A stretch of DNA of 64,000 nt, from positions 6,295,860-6,359,859 of the forward strand of contig CAJINV010000001.1 of NCBI GenBank assembly GCA_905178155.1. Direction: 5' to 3'. Source of the DNA: Amoebophrya sp. A120. Its lineage: Eukaryota > Sar > Dinophyceae > Syndiniales > Amoebophryaceae. Position 1 is the stretch's first letter; every line of letters begins with the position of its first letter. The notes beneath the pieces were generated by a model. The model was not told the origin of the DNA, made no database searches, and was given only the letters and a program-made list of their open reading frames with translations. Shown in pieces: positions 32,001 to 42,059 of this stretch. The translations under genes and the position numbers were made by a program.

Positions 32001-34741
32001 CAACTTATCAAATGTGCCCCAGCGAGGTGGTTTCGAGTTTAGCAAGCATTTGTTCTATTTCCAGAGTAGCGTCCTCGGAAATGATATAAGTAGATATAAC
32101 GATGAAATACTTGATAGTAATGGCGATAGCGATGTAAGTACATAGATATAGGTCTTGGAGATGCATGTGGTTATTGCTGCATAGGCTAGCAGATAAAACG
32201 TCAATTCGCATATAGGCAGAACTTAGCAAATTGATGTATGTAGGGATCTGAAATACATACAACTGCGAGAAAAAATGTCCCCTCCCCATATCGAAAAGGA
32301 CATTTGTGACGCTAGATTTGCGTACACGCTGGATTTGCAGTCGTGAAGCTTAAGCTTCGGGATGAAGCCCTGTCTTCTATAATTAGCTGCTCCCTGGTAG
32401 GACGATTGGAGTGAGGGTTTTTCGCATTTTTGTGTCAAGACAATGTTGCACGACATCAAGTACTCTCGTCATCGTCTTGATATACTTGCACTTGGTCCAA
32501 TACTTTCTTACTCTCGAAGCCAGACTCGAAACTACAACATCGCTGCATTTTTATTCACAATACCAGGGCGGGCCCAACGGAGCCTTTGGCGGCGGGGGCC
32601 TATTCGGCAACAACGTGACCGTGCCGTTTGCCGGAGCCGTCCATCCGCAGGTGCTCTTGCAGCCCAAAAACCACGTCTTTGGCACCTGGAAGTATGCAGT
32701 TTGTCCGGAGTCCACAACTTCTTCGACTCACCTCTGTGGTCTATCTACTTATACTTTGCAGTTATCATGGCGAGCATCATACATTGTTGCTATCTACAGA
32801 AAGAAAATGAAAAAGAAACAGCTTGAGCTAGTATCTTTCACACTTGAAGATAAAGTGCAAAGAGCGGCAGCGTTGGCATTGCAGAATCCAACTACGTGGT
32901 CGACCACTTGCACTCCTTTGCGAAATAGAAACGCTTGCTGCATGATTACCAGCGCTAGCTGCATCTGTATTAGTTTCGCGGCGGCTCTCTTCCTCCTTAT
33001 CAAGAGACCAAGCCGAAACTTGGCGCGCGCTGATGTTGCGCTAAATTGAATCTCATAGTGATAGTTTTAATTTTCCCCAGTACAATTTCAGTTTGATACC
33101 ACAATGGAGTGGGCCCAGGTGCTACACTGGAGTGGTGTACACTGCAAAAATCTCTATCTTGACTCACAGGAGACGAAACTGAAAGGGTATTGGTGCCACT
33201 CCAGTGTAGCGCCGGCACTCCAGCAGTGTAGCATCGGCAAGGGTGCTAGACTGCTGGGGTTGGCACAGGTGTGGGCGACATCACTATCACGGAATCAACG
33301 TACGACAGTGCGACTGCGAGTGTGTCAGGCTTGCCCTTGCGAATGAGCGAATTGTAAGTATAGCACAGCACGCAATTAGCACAACCGCAAGGACTGCACC
33401 TTCGTTTCCTCGTCTACGTCTGTGCCTGTTTTCGACGTTGTAATCAGGAGACGTCTACCTCCCCGCCGCTTTCTGCACCACCGTGCACCACACCCTTGGC
33501 TTTGGTTCAGCCTAGGTCTAGGACGAAACAAAATGTTGTCCGAGCAGGTGTGTGTGGGTACGGCATGACGAACGGAGGTAGCGCGTGCGTCTTTGCAAGA
33601 TGGCCTCTTGCTTACTATTTTCATCCCCTGGGCTTTTGTTTTATCCTCCTCCTACTTCACGCGTTCGGGTTCCCCTTGGTCTTGCTTCATCCTCTTTTGG
33701 TCGAGATTGTTGCAGTGTGCGAAGACTAAGATCTGCATGTTCTGCTCAGCCACGATGTGCAGCTGTTTTTTGTGGGTTTACTACATAGGCTTGCGCTCAT
33801 CGACGGACTCGCTTTTATGTATCTTGTGCTGCCTCAGCCTCCGTGTCCAAGTCAGACTCAGAACAGACCTTTCTATTTCTTCATCAGCAGCCGCGGGCCG
33901 CAGCCTTTCTTGTTTTCTCTCCACTTTATTTTGTTTTATATGCATCCCAGAAAGGTGAGGGGTGAAAAATCCGCCCCTCCCGATGAAGCTGAAGGTCAGC
34001 GAAGCAGTTTTTACTTTTGGCCTCTTGTTTTTTTTCCTTTCTCCCCACCTAGAGGCGAGCACACATGTTGTTTTTTTTCTTTTCTCTTCAAGTAAAACTA
34101 AAATGCAAAAGGTCCTCGGACTTTTTTCGGAAGGTAAGAATGTTCATCTGAAGCTTCAAAAACTCTGGGAAAGTTTGCACTCAAAAAAAAGTTGCGCTCT
34201 AATAATTGCGCTCGAAAAAAGCCCCGCGGCGCAGCAAGCCTCCTGCTCTGCGCTGCGCTCAAAAAGTTGCGCTCTTGCTGGGCGCAGCCTGCGTCCAGCA
34301 AGAGTTTTGGTCTTCCATTCTTCTGAAGGTTCAAGTGTTGATTTTTTTTGACCTGTGTTCGAAGACCTTCGAAAGACACCAAAATAACCTCAGAAGACCT
34401 TCCGAAGAAGAAGTTTCTGCAGGATGGTAGGAACTTTTTGAAGTCGTGTGGTCATTTCCCTATGCGTACGGTAGGCTTGTTTTTCCCACACGATGTGGAT
34501 GTCGCTCCCTTGTTTTTGGCAATCTCGAAGCGCATCAACGATGAACACATGAGGAGAATGAGAAAGAAGAAGAAGTTGAAGTTTAGCAATGCCATAAATT
34601 TCAAATGACCGGTAACGGCTCGTCGGGTTTTGGACAATACCAGAAAAGGACGCCAGGAGCGGCGCCGTTCACCTCGAGCAGCAACATTTTTGCCGGGCCC
34701 GGCGACGAGGACCAGGACGCGGCTATGATGGCAGATCACTA
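29089..34741 (+). CDS. Hypothetical multi-exon protein with a charged helical core
   Basis: Exons deduced at 29089-29237, 30824-30983, 31184-31532, 31892-32022 and 32567-32691, with a probable last exon ending at TAG 34739-34741. The first four exons sum in frame (149+160, then 349+131). Peptides: MKRQASAVAFWQSQSNNVAA; EMNAARQQFFQEKDKRVQNN; then a strongly helical core (LQLKEKLGLTPQKMADARQK, IDSKILQAEQEKRESESFHN); then Ser/Gly/Asn-rich exons with FG-like pieces (GAFGGGGLFGNN, SSGFGQYQ). No family recognised. Introns 2 and 3 are GTA...AG. Intron 1 lies between GGAGAT repeats and intron 4 between CCAG repeats, both without a GT donor. The link from exon 5 to the last exon is unresolved; 33-34.5 kb may be one long intron or the start of another gene. 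Confidence 0.55.
29238..30823 (+). other. Long intron between GGAGAT direct repeats, holding GC-rich copy 3
   Basis: Repeats GGAGAT at 29232-29237 and 30818-30823. Joining across them gives MGMEMNAARQQF in frame. With the acceptor AG at 30818 the donor would be GA, a non-canonical pair. 1,586 bp; the inserted GC-rich duplication accounts for about 600 bp. Confidence 0.5.
29248..29870 (+). repeat. Segmental duplication, copy 3 (3' half only)
   Basis: GC-rich block matching copy 1 (29388-29520 versus 26464-26590, including cggccgcccgtccgtct) and then the shared tail with gaattacgtcgg, aagaaaagttggctgt and gatgcatgg. The 5' half with the acyltransferase tail is missing. It sits inside the first intron of the 29089 gene. 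Confidence 0.7.
32023..32566 (+). other. Intron between CCAG direct repeats
   Basis: 544 bp. CCAG lies at 32019-32022 and 32563-32566; the join reads NVPQ-GGPNGAFG. No GT at the deduced donor (CG...AG). An imperfect inverted repeat, tggtttcgagtttagc (32028-32043) against gccagactcgaaacta (32519-32534), lies near but not at the ends. Confidence 0.5.
33119..33213 (+). repeat. Inverted repeat, 15 bp perfect arms
   Basis: gctacactggagtgg (33121-33135) and ccactccagtgtagc (33196-33210) are exact reverse complements; extended arms match at 18 of 20. A further partial copy (ctccagcagtgtagc) follows at about 33219. The 60-bp loop has no ORF. It could be a small mobile intron or hairpin. Confidence 0.7.
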
Positions 34742-36617
34742 GGCAGCATGATAATGAAAGTGAAACTAATTATATCTAAATCTAGGTATATCGGGAAAGG
34801 TGGGTTCCTCGAGTTACTTCTAGAGCTAGACCTACAGTTTCTGGATTTATCAGCCACAAGTTCGTCCAACACCAAGATGTGCTGCAGCCGCAGATCCAAT
34901 CTTAGTTATTTGCTTTTAATGACCAGACTCGTGCTTTCTAATGTCTATCTCAATAGATACGCTTCAGCAAAAATGCAGTTTCAGAAAATCTTTCTATAAA
35001 TCTACACCACAAAATCAGGCACAGATAGATCACAGAATAGTTCGCCACACAGAACCTACCAGCAAAATTTGTATGATCTCTTATCAAGTGAAAAAGAAAA
35101 TGCCTACCGAGGTGATGGTTTGTCAGAGGCAGAAATTGTTAGCAATTTAATTCACATTTTCAATCCGAGATTTCGCTCCGAAGGTTTCACTCTTGTATTC
35201 AGATTCGTCCTACAAGAAATCTAATGTCCTTTATGTTAGCAATTTAATTCACATTTTCAATCCGAGATTTCGCTCCGAAGGTTTCACTCTTGTATTCAGA
35301 TTCGTCCTACAAGAAATGTAATGTCCTTTATTGTTTGAGATCGTTGTTTTCAAAGTCACTCTTCCGACACGAGTTGTGCTGTATTGAGTGTCGTAGTCGC
35401 TTCTCCTTCTGTGTACATTAATATTAGATCAGAAATATATTCCTTCGACTAGGATGTGCAGTTTGTTGCAGGAGCAGACAACGAAGCACTCTGCGATCTC
35501 GAAGTGGAAGTTTGGGAAAAAAGGAGGTGCATCATTAGCCTAGTGAGGTGTTGTGGCCGATTTATGCTGGTGGTTGATTCGCAAGAAGAGTGTTGCACTA
35601 AGCAAGCTAGAAGAGCAGAAGTGTCTCTTGGAAGACCGCTCTCAGCGGCGACTGCAGATCTCGTTCATCTTCATGGTGGGAGTGGAAGATGAACGTGAAA
35701 CCGTTTGTCGGAATGTTTTCTGGAGTTGAAGATTTCGATTTGGGATACAATTTACAAATTATGCAAATATGTATTGACGCCGGCCTGCAGAAAAACTACT
35801 AACTTCAATTTCTAGCGTGAAGAAAGTAGTAGTTGTTTGCTGAAATAACAAACCATGGGCGCCTGAGTGGTGCGACCCTGTTCTGTGCAGTAGGATGAAG
35901 CCGAACCCGAAGTCGAAGTGTGTCCCGGAATATTATCTGTGTTTGTTTATTGTAGTAGCACTCCCGCTCGAGCAAGAAATGAAAAAATGTGCGAACGTTT
36001 GCATTTTCTCGATCATAGATACAGGGAAGTGGGCGTGATGGTGATCTATTTGTCGTGATGCTCCAGTGTAAAACGAACATCGAACATGTGTCACTAGGAC
36101 ACATCGTCCATGCCGGAAGTGGAGGTGGATGATTGTGTTGAGTAACGAGCAGTGGTTCTTTGTCCTCGCGGGTGCGTCAATTTGAAAGCGAGAGCGAGAG
36201 GTTCGCGGCCGAGAGGATGATTTGTGTGAGCCGCATGCCACTTTGTTCGCCTTACATGAGCGCTCGGACGCCTCTGGTATCGACAGGGATAGCGGAACAT
36301 CTGCACCAGGAGAAGCAAAACGCCTGCTCGTGATAAGATAATTTTCTGAAGACACGAACTACAATTATAACTAACATGATAAACATGAAGAACAAGAAGG
36401 AGAAGCTGGGTTCTTGTGGTTGTCACATCCCTGTACCGTGACCATCCACTGAAAGTTATTTCTTAATATTCGCGTCCGACAAGGTGTGTCGCTGTTTTCC
36501 TTTTCTATAGCTCTGCTGCCTGAAGGATTGTCGTTGGAGAACTTGAAACCCTAGTCGTCAGCTTCACGAGACGCCCTTCTGATATTTTGTTTTTTGATTT
36601 CGAACGAAACAAGGAAC
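34742..36617. other. Intergenic, with one tandem duplication
   Basis: 1.9 kb without a supported gene. Holds the 97-bp tandem repeat listed separately. Remaining frames on both strands are short and unremarkable. Confidence 0.5.
35138..35331 (+). repeat. 97-bp tandem duplication
   Basis: Two head-to-tail copies, 35138-35234 and 35235-35331, starting gttagcaatttaattcac. I see one difference (aagaaatct versus aagaaatgt). Near-identity means it is recent. No coding content. Confidence 0.9.
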
Positions 36618-39600
36618 ATGACGACCTTTTCAAATGCAACTAGAGATGCTGCCGGTCCAGGAGGACGAGGCGACGATCATCAGCCGCCCGCCTCTCTTCA
36701 TGTTAGGCACGCCTCGTCACAACCTCGCGATGTGGTTCCTGGTCAACAGCAGCAGCTACCAGATGAAGATCTTGTTCACATACATGATCCGCATCATCGC
36801 CTGAACAACCACAGCTCCCTCGTCTACACCGCGGCACCCTCGTTCGAGCGTGGTCAACCTCATCCCGAGTTTCGCGGTCCTTCTATTAATGCAGTCGATG
36901 TAGGCAGGCCCCGAGGACCACCTGGTTCCCTCGCCTGTGGTCCTCCACCCCACCAGTTTCAGAATGACGAGGACGAGCAGCGTTGCTACGATGATGATAC
37001 GGGGCGCCGGATTTACTTGTCCACGCAAGAAAGCGTGCTCCTACAACGGCACCACCAATCACCAGAAGCTGGTAGGGAGAGACGAACATCAACATTACCG
37101 GGTGCCTACGGTAGCCATTTGCATTTCGGTCAGCAGCTGCAAACCGGACAGCGGCCGCACATCGAAATACCTTCAAGAAGCCGAACATTAACAGACCACC
37201 TGTATTCCGGCCGAGGAGGTGGCGAAATCCAAGAAGAGCATTACGGGACGAGCTGCAGTGCTGGTCTCGCGCTGGGGTACGCCAGTTCGAGAAACCACTT
37301 AGTTCCCCCCTGCAGAACTGCCCACGTCGGGATGGATTGCGCGTCTGCGCGGCACCGTGACAATACCGATTTTGTGAGCGCAGGGCATGAAGACTGCAGC
37401 CGGTTGCTGCGTGGCCAGCAGGAGGAACACCGTCTGCTACTCAGTAGTAATCCAACACCGAACACACAGACAGCAACCCGATCGTCTCATGATCTTGTTC
37501 GTTCGCGCAACCAGGTGGCGCCAGATCATGAGCAGCATTATCGCTACCTGCGAAGACGGGATGGCCGGAGAGCTGAGTTAGAGCTTGCGAGGGAGCAATT
37601 ATTTCATCCGACGCAGCTGCTTATTCCATCAGTGTCCGGGACCAGGTCGTCAAGAGTAAGAGCCATCGACGACGATCATGTTCATGTATTAAAAAGCCCT
37701 CCCCAGCAGCAGCACTGCCGTCACTCTACTGACTATCGTTGCGGGCGTAGGAGCTTCTCACCCACGTTCAGCGCTGCACACGGACTCGGCCTTGGTGCTC
37801 GTGATTGCAGTAATTTCCCCAGTCGTTTAGTACGCCCGGGCCCGCCACAAATAACGGCATCATCTACTTCCCGTCCGCACCGCTACAATTATCAGTCATC
37901 GCACGGAGCTTCGAGCACGTCCGCACTCGCAAGCGGGCCCAGACAAGATCAGGCGTTGCCTCGTGAATCACATAGCACACCATACCAGGCATCAAACGCA
38001 TCGAATAGCACGCCATACCAGTCCTCCTCACTGTTATCACGGCGTCAAAATCCAAGGCCTGCTCCTCTTGTCGGCCACAATATTGAAAGAGTACTTGTTG
38101 ATGAAATTGGTGAAGATGAGAGATACCTCATGTTGCCTCGTCGGCTCGGACACGAAGTTCTGGAAGGCAACGTGTCTCGTTCGTTGTACGCAGAAAAAGC
38201 AGAAGTGGTGCAGCCGCAGGTGCAGTCTCGGTGGGAGGATCTCCAGGAAGCGGCGTCCGCGAGATGGCATATCAACGGTAACGGACAGCCTTTTCAGTAC
38301 GGCACTCACGGTCGCCGCTCGCACTCTTTGCAGCCGGACCAGCTTGCAGCTCAAGTCCCTCCTGCACCAGCTGAGCGTAACCATGGGCGACGTAATCTTG
38401 TTGCTGAGGAGGGCCCACGCTTCGTGCATGTTGACGATTTTCATGAAGGTGACCGCTTCCATGTTTTTCTTCAACAAGAAGATAAGCAAATTTCTGCGCC
38501 CGACCAGGTTGTACCAGTAGGAAGGAATAGCAGTGCCCTGCCTGTTTTCGCCGGGACCCGGGGTGGATGTCGCGGAGCAGTATGGGAACCTCCACAGCAA
38601 CCTCCTCCGTTCGTACATAATAATCTCGCCCACAGCGGTACTGCTATTGCCCAGCCCAGTTTAACATCGCGGCACCAACCATTCGGATACGAACCGCAGG
38701 CGGTGCCGGGCGCAGTCGACAATCGTAAGAACGAGACTACCGGAGAAAATGCGCAAAGGCAACGACAAAGCGAACGAGTAGGCAGTGTTGAATTCGCTCA
38801 CGCTCGTGTTGAAGAAGATGAAGATGCGGAGTGCCCAGACGAGTGTAGGTTCATACACATCAAGCAGCGCGAAGCCACCGATGGAATCGATTCGGGAGTG
38901 ATTGTGTCCGTAGGAAGGAGAAAGACAGACAAGTTCCTCCTTCATCCACGGTTCATGAACTTTTTGGAGGAAAAAAGTTTTGCGCCATACAATATTCTCC
39001 CTAACCCACCGACTCGTCAAGGATTCAGGCGATTGCTCCGCAATGAGGCAGCAGAATTCGAAGAAAAGGAGAACGAGAACCGAGGATGTGAGAAACACAA
39101 TAAAAGGCTTCTTGATAATCTGAATCTCGAGAAGCCCGACCACGACTCCACGGAAACGATCAATAACAGCAACAGGAAAGAGCAGGGAGCGAGGGCGGTT
39201 CCAGAAGCTGGTGAAGCTGAAATGAACAAGGAATCGAACGACCCTAATAACTTGCGAGGAAACATCAACTCCATTGGCATTGACCAGCTGCCGCAGCCAC
39301 TGGAGGGGCAGCAGAAGGAACAGTTCCAACGGCGGGAGGGAGCAGAACTACAAGAACAGCAAGTAGAACTAGAAGAACAGCAAGTAGAATTGAGAACAAG
39401 GAAGGACCAGGACCTGCAATATGAAGTGGGAGCGAAGATGGAGTTCGCTATGACGAAGAAGCTTGCTGCAAAAACCGAGGGGAACGCCTTCCTTCTGAAG
39501 TATCACTATTTCGATTGGAACCCCGTCTACGCGACCATGACTATGGACTCCTTCGATGAGACCGTTCTCGCCTGGTTGTTGCAGTGGCGAGCGTCCATTG

Positions 39601-40745
39601 AGGGTGGACAAGACTCGGGTGAGGAGACCGTCGGTACGGCGAAGCTAATTCTGAGCGAAGTGGAAAAGTCCCTAGCCGCGCTGCATGCACTCGACGTAGT
39701 TCATGGTGATGCTTACGTCAGAAATTTCGGTATAGTTTTGCTGCCGTTGCTTCGTGTCGTCGTGTACGACTTTGGGTGTTCTGAGCATCAGCGCCGAGCC
39801 AAAAAAGTTGGAAACGCTCTTCAAAGCAGTCGCTTAAGTTTAGGAATGATCGACGAGATTGAAAGGCGGAGACACGACGACAAGAACTCATCTGAAGACG
39901 CCGCTGGTGCTCCCTCGACGGATTTATTCCGCATCTGGAAAGATGCAGATTTGGCAGTTGCGCGTCAAGACTTCGAGAACTACTTCAGTCTTGCACTTGC
40001 TGCTGCTCAATCTCGGACTGTGGCAAACAAGAGCGACACGCATCCGTCGTTACCGCCTTCCATCCCTCCACTAGCCGATGCTGGGGGCGGGAATGGCAAG
40101 AATGGTGAGGCCGCCGCTGCTGGTAGCAGAAGCAGTGACCCGTCGCCACACGACCCAGACCTTCAGAAGGGCCCTTGTCCAGCAGGACGCGAGCAAGCAC
40201 AAAGAGTCAGGGAGGATCAAACTCGGGGTGTGCGGGCTGCCCTGCTAGGTGCTGGCGCAAGCAGCAATGGGGCGACGGCACACTCGCACAGTTCGCCAGT
40301 TCGCGTGACAACTCCTCGAAATTTGAAGACCACCCTAAGTGAGCGCACCAAAAGCCGATCGCCGCGACGACGAAGCAAGCGGGAATCCCACCACGAAGAC
40401 GAAGCTGTGCCTCTTTCTCCAAAGCGATCACGGAACGAGAATCACTGCTCTGGCCCCATAATTGTTCAGGGTCAAAAACCTTTGGCGGCCCCTTCTTCAC
40501 CAGAAGAACTTCAACAACGTTACGACGATGATGATGAGGAGAAGGCCGGTCCAGGCACGAGGAGGAACTACGAGCGCGGCATTGCCAAGGCAAGAGCAAA
40601 AGCAGCAGCTGAGAAACAGAGACGCGAACGGAACCTCCTGCGCGGTAAGCAGAAAAGCAACAAGGACGAAGGGAGAAAAACGTCGTCGCAGCAACACCAA
40701 CACGCTGGACCACCTGCCGCGGATGTTGCGAGCACCAATGCATGA
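36618..40745 (+). CDS. Large disordered protein with a divergent kinase-like core
   Basis: Single open frame, 1,375 residues from ATG 36618. The first ~900 residues are rich in His, Arg, Gln, Pro and Ser, with near-repeats such as HSTPYQASNASNSTPYQSSS. A Glu/Gln-rich helix follows (EQQVELEEQQVELRTRKDQD). Then comes a folded segment: YATMTMDSFDETVLAWLLQW, LSEVEKSLAALHALDVVHGD, the catalytic-loop pattern HGDAYVRN (His1029), and VVVYDFGCSEHQRR (Asp1051). HGDxxxxN plus DFG 22 residues later is the core of atypical and small-molecule kinases. No clear glycine loop or VAIK lysine is seen, so activity is uncertain. The tail is basic and Ser/Arg-rich (SERTKSRSPRRRSKRESH), as in nuclear proteins. A decayed copy of the core lies at 42418-42750. 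Confidence 0.6.
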   Translation: MTTFSNATRDAAGPGGRGDDHQPPASLHVRHASSQPRDVVPGQQQQLPDEDLVHIHDPHHRLNNHSSLVYTAAPSFERGQPHPEFRGPSINAVDVGRPRGPPGSLACGPPPHQFQNDEDEQRCYDDDTGRRIYLSTQESVLLQRHHQSPEAGRERRTSTLPGAYGSHLHFGQQLQTGQRPHIEIPSRSRTLTDHLYSGRGGGEIQEEHYGTSCSAGLALGYASSRNHLVPPCRTAHVGMDCASARHRDNTDFVSAGHEDCSRLLRGQQEEHRLLLSSNPTPNTQTATRSSHDLVRSRNQVAPDHEQHYRYLRRRDGRRAELELAREQLFHPTQLLIPSVSGTRSSRVRAIDDDHVHVLKSPPQQQHCRHSTDYRCGRRSFSPTFSAAHGLGLGARDCSNFPSRLVRPGPPQITASSTSRPHRYNYQSSHGASSTSALASGPRQDQALPRESHSTPYQASNASNSTPYQSSSLLSRRQNPRPAPLVGHNIERVLVDEIGEDERYLMLPRRLGHEVLEGNVSRSLYAEKAEVVQPQVQSRWEDLQEAASARWHINGNGQPFQYGTHGRRSHSLQPDQLAAQVPPAPAERNHGRRNLVAEEGPRFVHVDDFHEGDRFHVFLQQEDKQISAPDQVVPVGRNSSALPVFAGTRGGCRGAVWEPPQQPPPFVHNNLAHSGTAIAQPSLTSRHQPFGYEPQAVPGAVDNRKNETTGENAQRQRQSERVGSVEFAHARVEEDEDAECPDECRFIHIKQREATDGIDSGVIVSVGRRKTDKFLLHPRFMNFLEEKSFAPYNILPNPPTRQGFRRLLRNEAAEFEEKENENRGCEKHNKRLLDNLNLEKPDHDSTETINNSNRKEQGARAVPEAGEAEMNKESNDPNNLRGNINSIGIDQLPQPLEGQQKEQFQRREGAELQEQQVELEEQQVELRTRKDQDLQYEVGAKMEFAMTKKLAAKTEGNAFLLKYHYFDWNPVYATMTMDSFDETVLAWLLQWRASIEGGQDSGEETVGTAKLILSEVEKSLAALHALDVVHGDAYVRNFGIVLLPLLRVVVYDFGCSEHQRRAKKVGNALQSSRLSLGMIDEIERRRHDDKNSSEDAAGAPSTDLFRIWKDADLAVARQDFENYFSLALAAAQSRTVANKSDTHPSLPPSIPPLADAGGGNGKNGEAAAAGSRSSDPSPHDPDLQKGPCPAGREQAQRVREDQTRGVRAALLGAGASSNGATAHSHSSPVRVTTPRNLKTTLSERTKSRSPRRRSKRESHHEDEAVPLSPKRSRNENHCSGPIIVQGQKPLAAPSSPEELQQRYDDDDEEKAGPGTRRNYERGIAKARAKAAAEKQRRERNLLRGKQKSNKDEGRKTSSQQHQHAGPPAADVASTNA

Positions 40746-41723
40746 CGTCATTAGTTATGTTGCAGATGCAGAACCATTAGCGTGCCATAGAGCAATCAGG
40801 GCCAGCGTCACAACCTCGGAGCTTCTACGTGATGCGTCTGCAGCCAGAAGGTGTAAGCGCGTTCTTAAACTACTGTTAGTTATTGTTAGTCTTATGACTA
40901 AGTCGTGCCACTGGCACTGCCACTCGAAGTGGTATGAAAATGAACGGCTAGAAGTGGGGCTGCAGTGCACTCGCTCTTCTACACGAGAAGTATGAACAAG
41001 ATGAAGATGAGGGATATTAGCACGGTCGAGCACAGCTATTTGGGTTTAGAAGCGAAAGCTGAAGTTAGAAACGAATCGACGCGCGGTTTACTTTTATAAA
41101 GATAACAAAAAGTCTAAGTCTTGACTAAGACTCCCATTGGATTTGGAAATGAACATCTACCTATGCAAGGATACCTACATCAGCTTGCACTAGATTCGTT
41201 GGCAAAAAAAAAAGACTAACACTAAGATTGTACTTATTTGCTTTGAGTAAGCTGTCTCTCTCTCCAGCTCCACCCGCACCGTAAGCCCTGCCGAGAATAA
41301 GAACGAGAAGGACAATCTTAAATGAGTGAATTATGACTGAGGCGAGAAAACAGGAACAATTGATGATGACAAGGCGGGTACGGAAAAGGATATGGGTGTC
41401 AAACTCACACGATGCTGATAGACAGATGCATTGTGCGATCACTCGGACTCGGCATTGGCATTGGAAGCATCAATGTTGCTGACTCAGACACGAAGGATGC
41501 TTCGAGATCTCGTGCGTTGGCTTCAGGATTTGAACTCTTCGAACGAAAGTATATAACGACCTCGTTGGAGAATAGGAATACAGGAGGTGTTGACACGCGC
41601 GTGTCTTTGCAAGATATCGCGCACCATTCAGTGTTCGTTTCTCGAATTGACGCACCTACTTGCTGTCGTAGTAAGAATAGTGTGGCCCCCGTCCTTTTCT
41701 GCATAATAAATTCGAAAGTAAAT
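40746..41723. other. Intergenic, no supported gene
   Basis: About 1 kb of ordinary sequence with only short frames. Confidence 0.5.
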
Positions 41724-42017
41724 AAGGACATCCTCGTCTTTCGAGTTTATGCAACAGAACTCGGCGCCCACGGACTTTTTCGCGTCAGGCGGACTCGATA
41801 AAAATAAAATTTTGAAATTTCGCGGATTTGAAAACTTTTTGGCGTTTTTCCCGAGGTTGTGCTGGTTTTTTGCACGTCCGCCACCGTCTGCTGCATGATC
41901 TCGAAAGGAAAGGACATCCTCTTTCGAGTTTATGCAACAGAACTCGGCGCCCGCGGACTTTTTCGCGTCGGGCGGACGCGATAAAAATAAAATTTTGAAA
42001 TTTCGCGGATTTTGAAA
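41724..42017 (+). repeat. ~110-bp direct repeat pair
   Basis: Copies at 41724-41835 and 41909-42017 share aaggacatcctc, ttcgagtttatgcaacagaa, ctcggcgccc, cggactttttcgcgtc and aaaattttgaaatttcgcgg, with a few substitutions and a 3-4 bp indel. The spacer is ~73 bp. The end of the second copy leads into the GC-rich zone. Confidence 0.85.
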
Positions 42018-42059
42018 TCGCCGAGGCGCAGGAGCGGCCGGCGGAGGGGCGAGCTCTCG

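Noticed and set aside
33585-34351. Overlapping Phe/Ser/Leu-rich frames
   Set aside because: T-rich non-coding stretch with three overlapping hydrophobic frames, none convincing; likely intron or intergenic.
34111-34410. Possible inverted repeat (ttcggaaggt / accttccgaa) bounding a 280-bp element
   Set aside because: Only about 10-12 bp agree, there are extra similar purine/pyrimidine pieces nearby, and no exon join supports an intron here.
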